Assembly: GCF_927312905.1 (NCBI RefSeq) | Contig: NZ_CAKMHQ010000052.1 | Location: 1 to 62,340, forward strand | Source: Candidatus Nitrotoga sp. 1052 | GTDB lineage: Bacteria; Pseudomonadota; Gammaproteobacteria; Burkholderiales; Gallionellaceae | Reading direction: 5' to 3' | Length of the DNA: 62,340 nt | Shown: piece after piece, positions 58,573 to 62,340 of the stretch | How the letters are laid out: the number at the start of each line of letters is the position of its first letter | Numbering within the stretch: the first letter of the stretch is position 1 | The notes under the pieces: model-generated | Told to the model about the DNA's origin: nothing | Database searches by the model: none | What the model saw: only the letters and a program-made list of their open reading frames with translations | Program-made: the position numbers and the translations under genes

Positions 58573-59391
58573 ATGCAACCTCAGAAAATGTGGAGGCTGG
58601 ACGAGTGGGTAGATTTTCTCAGTCAAGTTGATATTCCGGTATTGAAACAAACCGCACGCAATTTGTCTGCATTGCGCCAACATGAAAAAAACCTTAGTGC
58701 GCGGGGGGTTGCCTACATTATCAAATATGATCCAATGATGACTGTCAAGCTGCTGCGTCATCTGCAACAGCAAAAGCACCCCAGTCAAGAGCATGAAGTG
58801 ATGCAAGTGGATCAAGCATTAATGATGTTGGGTCTCGACACGTTTTTTAAAAAAGTGTCGGCAGAACTGCTGGCGGAAACAGTTCTAACCGGGCAGATGG
58901 ATGCCTTGAGTTGCTTGTTGCGAGTGATACACCGTTCAAACCGCGCGTCCACTTTCGCTGTGGATTGGGCGGTACGCTTGAATGATATGCATTTTGAGGA
59001 AGTACGTATCGCTGCGTTGCTATTCGATATTGCCGAACTGCTAATGTGGTGTTTTGCGCCTGTAGATATGCTGAAAATCCGTGCCATGCAGCAACAGGAT
59101 AAAACATTGCGTAGCAATGATGCGCAGGAACGGGTATTGGGCTTTGAATTGTTTCGTTTGCAATCTGCATTAGCATTAAAATGGTCACTACCCGAGCTAC
59201 TGATCACGCTGATGGATGGCGAGTGTGCCAATCAACAGCGCGTGCGTAATGTCTTTCTCGCCGTTAATCTTGCGCGCCATTCTGCCAATGGCTGGACCGA
59301 TGCGGCTCTGCCCGATGACTATACTGACATCGGCAAACTTCTGCATATGCATCCGGAAGAAGTGAAGGTTATGATCGGTGCGCAAGAGTAG
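58573..59391 (+). CDS. HDOD domain signalling protein
   Basis: A 272-residue protein with an HDOD domain, a catalytically degenerate HD relative: FLSQVDIPVLKQTARNLSAL, IIKYDPMMTVKLLRHL, VMQVDQALMMLGLDTFFKKV, AVDWAVRLNDMHFEEVRIAALLFDIAE (split at LND) and the closing NLARHSANGW. There is no HD metal pair. HDOD proteins act in signalling, often with c-di-GMP or two-component systems. AGGAG precedes the ATG. Confidence 0.85.
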   Translation: MQPQKMWRLDEWVDFLSQVDIPVLKQTARNLSALRQHEKNLSARGVAYIIKYDPMMTVKLLRHLQQQKHPSQEHEVMQVDQALMMLGLDTFFKKVSAELLAETVLTGQMDALSCLLRVIHRSNRASTFAVDWAVRLNDMHFEEVRIAALLFDIAELLMWCFAPVDMLKIRAMQQQDKTLRSNDAQERVLGFELFRLQSALALKWSLPELLITLMDGECANQQRVRNVFLAVNLARHSANGWTDAALPDDYTDIGKLLHMHPEEVKVMIGAQE

Positions 59392-59460
59392 GACCTATGC
59401 GCTCCCGACAAACTACGTTCCTGATTTTTTAAAAGCAAAATCCTTCACTCACTTTGTGGG

Positions 59461-60399
59461 TTAGATATTCTGTAGCTGACGCACGACGGCAAGTACTTGC
59501 TGCGCAAGGTTGTGGGATAAGCAATCAAATTCGATGATTTCCGGCATGCCGCGCAGCCAGGTAAGCTGACGCTTAGCCAGTTGGCGCGTAGCCGCGATGC
59601 CTTTGTCCAATAACTCTGTTTCGTTTATTTCTCTGGCGAGAAATTGCCATGCCTGACGATAGCCTACGCAGCGCATGGAGGGCAGGTTGGGATGCAACGA
59701 ATATTTTTCTTTAAGTGCGAGCAATTCATCTGCCAAGCCGAGTTTAAGCATGGCAGCAAATCGTGTGGCGATACGTGCATGCAACTTGCTACGTTCACTT
59801 GGAATGAGCGCAATTTGCATGACGTGATAAGGCAGTGGATATTTGTTTTGCTGCTTAAACAGCGCGGACATCGGTTGGCCCGAGAGTTGGTAAACTTCCA
59901 GCGCACGCTGGATACGCTGCGCATCGTTGGGCTTTAGAAGTGCAGCCGTTTCCGGATCAACCTGGGCCAATTCGGCATGAAGTGCAGGCCAACCGAACCG
60001 TACGGATTGTTCGTCCAAAGCGGCACGCACTTTTGGGTCGGCCTGCGGTAGTTCATTCAGACCAAAGCGCAAGGCGCGGAAATACAACATGGTGCCGCCC
60101 ACCAGCAAAGGAATGCATCCGCGCTGGGTGATGTCATTCATCAGGCGCAGTGCGTCATGGCGAAAAGCGGCGGCGGAATAGGCATCGGTTGGGTCAAGTA
60201 TATTGATCAGGTGGTGCGGCGCATGAGCGAGGACGGCAGCCTCGGGTTTGGCAGTGCCGATATTCATATCCCGATATACTAGCGCGGAATCAACGCTAAT
60301 GATTTCCACCGGTAGCTGCTGTGCCAGTTCTACAGCCACCTGGGTCTTTCCGCTGGCGGTAGGACCCATAAGGAAAAGAGCGGGAGGCAGTGTGTTCAT
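59461..60399 (-). CDS. miaA: tRNA dimethylallyltransferase
   Basis: A 312-residue enzyme that isopentenylates A37 of tRNAs reading UNN codons. The P-loop [55 protein letters not shown] and [11 protein letters not shown] are standard. ATG 60399 overlaps the mutL stop as ATGA. The usual downstream hfq is absent; the HDOD gene converges instead, 69 bp away. Confidence 0.96.
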   Translation of the reverse strand: MNTLPPALFLMGPTASGKTQVAVELAQQLPVEIISVDSALVYRDMNIGTAKPEAAVLAHAPHHLINILDPTDAYSAAAFRHDALRLMNDITQRGCIPLLVGGTMLYFRALRFGLNELPQADPKVRAALDEQSVRFGWPALHAELAQVDPETAALLKPNDAQRIQRALEVYQLSGQPMSALFKQQNKYPLPYHVMQIALIPSERSKLHARIATRFAAMLKLGLADELLALKEKYSLHPNLPSMRCVGYRQAWQFLAREINETELLDKGIAATRQLAKRQLTWLRGMPEIIEFDCLSHNLAQQVLAVVRQLQNI

Positions 60400-62279
60400 T
60401 TTCCTCGCATGAACAGCGTATCCAATTCTGCAATGCTCATTTGAAACCAAGTCGGACGACCATGATTGCACTGGCCGGAGCGTTCAGTACGCTCCATTTC
60501 GCGCAGGATATTATTCATCTCAGGCACGGTTAGGATTTGATTGGCGCGCACCGCGGAATGGCAGGCCAGCGTAGACAACAGTTCGTTGCGTCGTTCGGTC
60601 AGCACTCGAGTGGCGCCGTATTCACGCATTTCGTGCAATACATCACGTGCGGCGGCTTCGGCGTGGGTCTGTTTAAGCATAGCAGGCATGGCCCGCACTG
60701 CCAGAGTTGTCGGCGACAATGGAGCGATATCAAAACCAAGCTGTGCAATGGCTGCGTGCTCTTCCTCAGCTGTGGCAATGTCCAATGCTTCGGCAGCAAA
60801 ACTCACCGGGATTAGCAACGGTTGCATGGGGATTTGTTGCCCATCAAGTGCCGTTTTAAGTCTTTCGTATACGATACGCTCGTGAGCGGCGTGCATATCC
60901 ACCACCACCAGCCCATGTACGTTTTGCGCCAGAATGTAGATACCGGCAAGCTGTGCCAGGGCAAAGCCGAGCGGCGGAATTTCAGTTTCTGATAAGAAAG
61001 ATTGAGAGTGAGTGTTTAACAAGGGTGCGTCATTGAATTTTTCCTCCTCCCCTCCCCTGCTTTCCATTTTTCCAAAAAGAGCATCGTAAAAAGCCAGCGG
61101 CTGTGATGCCATGTGTAACCGCAGAGGCTGCTGCATTGGCTGCTGTGTCGACGTGGTTCGTTGCACGGATGGAACCTGGGCTAGTTGATTCGATAGGTCG
61201 GACGCGTTTTCTGTCAGTGCAACGGGCGTGCTCAACGCTTGTTGCAGCGTATGGAACACGAATTGATGAATGGCCTGGCTCTCACGAAAACGAACTTCGC
61301 TCTTGGCCGGATGTACATTCACGTCCACCAATTCTGGCGGCATATCGAGAAACAGCACAAAGGCGGGATGGCGCTGGTGATGAAGGATATCCTGATAGGC
61401 TTGTCGGATGGCATGGGCGACAACCTTGTCGCGGATAAAACGCCCATTCACAAAAAAATATTGAGCTTCGCGTGATGCTTTCGAATAAGCGGGCAAAGAA
61501 GCCATGCCGTATAAATGCAATCCAGCTGCCTTGCGCGAGATAGGCACCGCACTTTGCGCAAATTCTTTGCTTAGCATGGCTTCGATGCGCTTTGGCAATA
61601 CATCTATTTTTTCTTCCCAACTTACTTCAGAAAGCTGGGAGATCGAAGCAAGAGGTGCATAGCCTGAGCGTGGTAGCGAGGGTAATTGCCACATCATGCG
61701 GTTGTTGTGCTGCAGGCTGAAGGCAACATCAGGGCGTGACAGCGCGATGCGCTTGAAGGTTTCCTCACAATAAGCGAGCTCGGTGGCTTCGGACTTGAGA
61801 AATTTGCGGCGCGCCGGGGTGTTGAAATACAGCTCACGTATTTCAACGCTGGTGCCCTGAGCGTGTGCTGCAGGAATAACTTCGCTCTGCGTACCATCTC
61901 CGGATTGAATCTGCCAAGCATGCGGGCTTTCCGTCTTGCGGCTGGTAAGAGTTACCTGCGCTACTGCCGCCATGCTGGCCAAAGCTTCGCCGCGAAAACC
62001 CATGCTGGCGACGCGCTGCAGGTCGGCTAGTGAGGCAATCTTACTAGTCGCATGGCGCATCAGGGCAAACGGCAGCTCTTCTGGCGCGATGCCACTGCCA
62101 TTGTCGCGCACACGCAGCAACTTCACACCGCCGCCTTCCAGTTGCACGATTATTTCGGTGGCACCCGCATCCAGGCTGTTTTCCAGCATCTCCTTAAGCG
62201 CGGCAGCAGGACGTTCGATAACTTCGCCAGCAGCAATTTGGTTGATGAGCAGATCAGGTAAGAGTTGTATGGCGGACAT
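60396..62279 (-). CDS. mutL: DNA mismatch repair protein MutL
   Basis: A 627-residue MutL. The GHKL ATPase has [42 protein letters not shown] and [18 protein letters not shown]. After a Gln/Ser-rich linker (about residues 340-420) the dimerisation domain contains [12 protein letters not shown]. This fits the metal-binding endonuclease motif DxHA(x)2E(x)4E of organisms without MutH, with Met replacing Gln. So nicking activity by MutL itself is likely. ATG 62279 (MSAIQLLPD) is preferred over an ATG 21 bases upstream. miaA overlaps it downstream. Confidence 0.95.
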   Translation of the reverse strand: MSAIQLLPDLLINQIAAGEVIERPAAALKEMLENSLDAGATEIIVQLEGGGVKLLRVRDNGSGIAPEELPFALMRHATSKIASLADLQRVASMGFRGEALASMAAVAQVTLTSRKTESPHAWQIQSGDGTQSEVIPAAHAQGTSVEIRELYFNTPARRKFLKSEATELAYCEETFKRIALSRPDVAFSLQHNNRMMWQLPSLPRSGYAPLASISQLSEVSWEEKIDVLPKRIEAMLSKEFAQSAVPISRKAAGLHLYGMASLPAYSKASREAQYFFVNGRFIRDKVVAHAIRQAYQDILHHQRHPAFVLFLDMPPELVDVNVHPAKSEVRFRESQAIHQFVFHTLQQALSTPVALTENASDLSNQLAQVPSVQRTTSTQQPMQQPLRLHMASQPLAFYDALFGKMESRGGEEEKFNDAPLLNTHSQSFLSETEIPPLGFALAQLAGIYILAQNVHGLVVVDMHAAHERIVYERLKTALDGQQIPMQPLLIPVSFAAEALDIATAEEEHAAIAQLGFDIAPLSPTTLAVRAMPAMLKQTHAEAAARDVLHEMREYGATRVLTERRNELLSTLACHSAVRANQILTVPEMNNILREMERTERSGQCNHGRPTWFQMSIAELDTLFMRGK

Positions 62280-62340
62280 ATAAAATGGTTCATCTGACAT
62301 TTGCGTGGGTAAAAGTTAATCTATCGTCTCGAACTTGGTT

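Overview
The window looks like chromosomal DNA of a betaproteobacterium, most likely Nitrosomonadales / Gallionellaceae-like. This is inferred from gene orders I recognise (ftsY-ftsE-ftsX divergent from an M16 peptidase pair-rsmD-coaD-ferredoxin; a gyrA-serC-serA-pheA-hisC-aroF-tyrA block), a MutL with the endonuclease motif expected where MutH is absent, and a PEP-CTERM protein. No rRNA or tRNA gene was seen, so the taxonomic placement is not firm.

Layout. 0.5-3.8 kb: a small ABM-type monooxygenase, a PCMH-type FAD oxidoreductase, a tiny lysine-rich protein and a zinc-ribbon/HEAGH membrane protein. 3.8-6.7 kb (minus): translation genes prfC, an S4 protein, arfB, then yaeQ. 7.1-8.1 kb: an IS110-family transposase. 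8.1-13.1 kb (minus): a YchJ-like protein, srkA, DUF1415, rhlE, a PilZ protein and a hexose-6-phosphate mutarotase. 13.7 kb: a metacaspase. 14.8-18.8 kb (minus): two M16 peptidases, rsmD, coaD and a ferredoxin. 18.9-21.5 kb (plus): ftsY-ftsE-ftsX. 21.6 kb: a secreted trypsin-like protease fused to TPR repeats.

22.9-34.2 kb is an accessory island: an IS630-like remnant, a PEP-CTERM protein, a 1637-residue RHS protein with an unrecognised C-terminal tip, the truncated N-terminus of a second RHS gene, two IS21 istB fragments of about 214 bp that share both end points, an orphan hicB beside a broken hicA that runs into a truncated C5 DNA methyltransferase, an intact RelE-type toxin-antitoxin pair with a palindromic operator, and a second IS110 element with a structured non-coding left end. 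34.2-35.8 kb is leuA. 35.9-42.9 kb is a second accessory stretch: a MocR regulator divergent from two small membrane proteins, a BASS-family transporter, a decayed RAYT transposase between two REP hairpins, a PD-(D/E)XK-like gene split by an IS630 element at a TA, and a 141-bp MITE-like inverted repeat.

42.9-62.3 kb is conserved core: mnmC, a DUF3892 protein, the aromatic/serine/histidine supra-operon ending in gyrA, divergent ubiG-gph, small membrane or envelope proteins (DUF1499, DUF2905, an SH3 lipoprotein), an HDOD protein, and mutL-miaA.

The best candidates for something undescribed are the RHS tip without a visible immunity gene, the MocR/small-membrane-protein/BASS module, and the split nuclease-like gene. 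A notable translational oddity is rsmD, whose conserved N-terminus is encoded but has no ATG/GTG/TTG; an ATA overlapping the upstream stop codon is the best-placed start.
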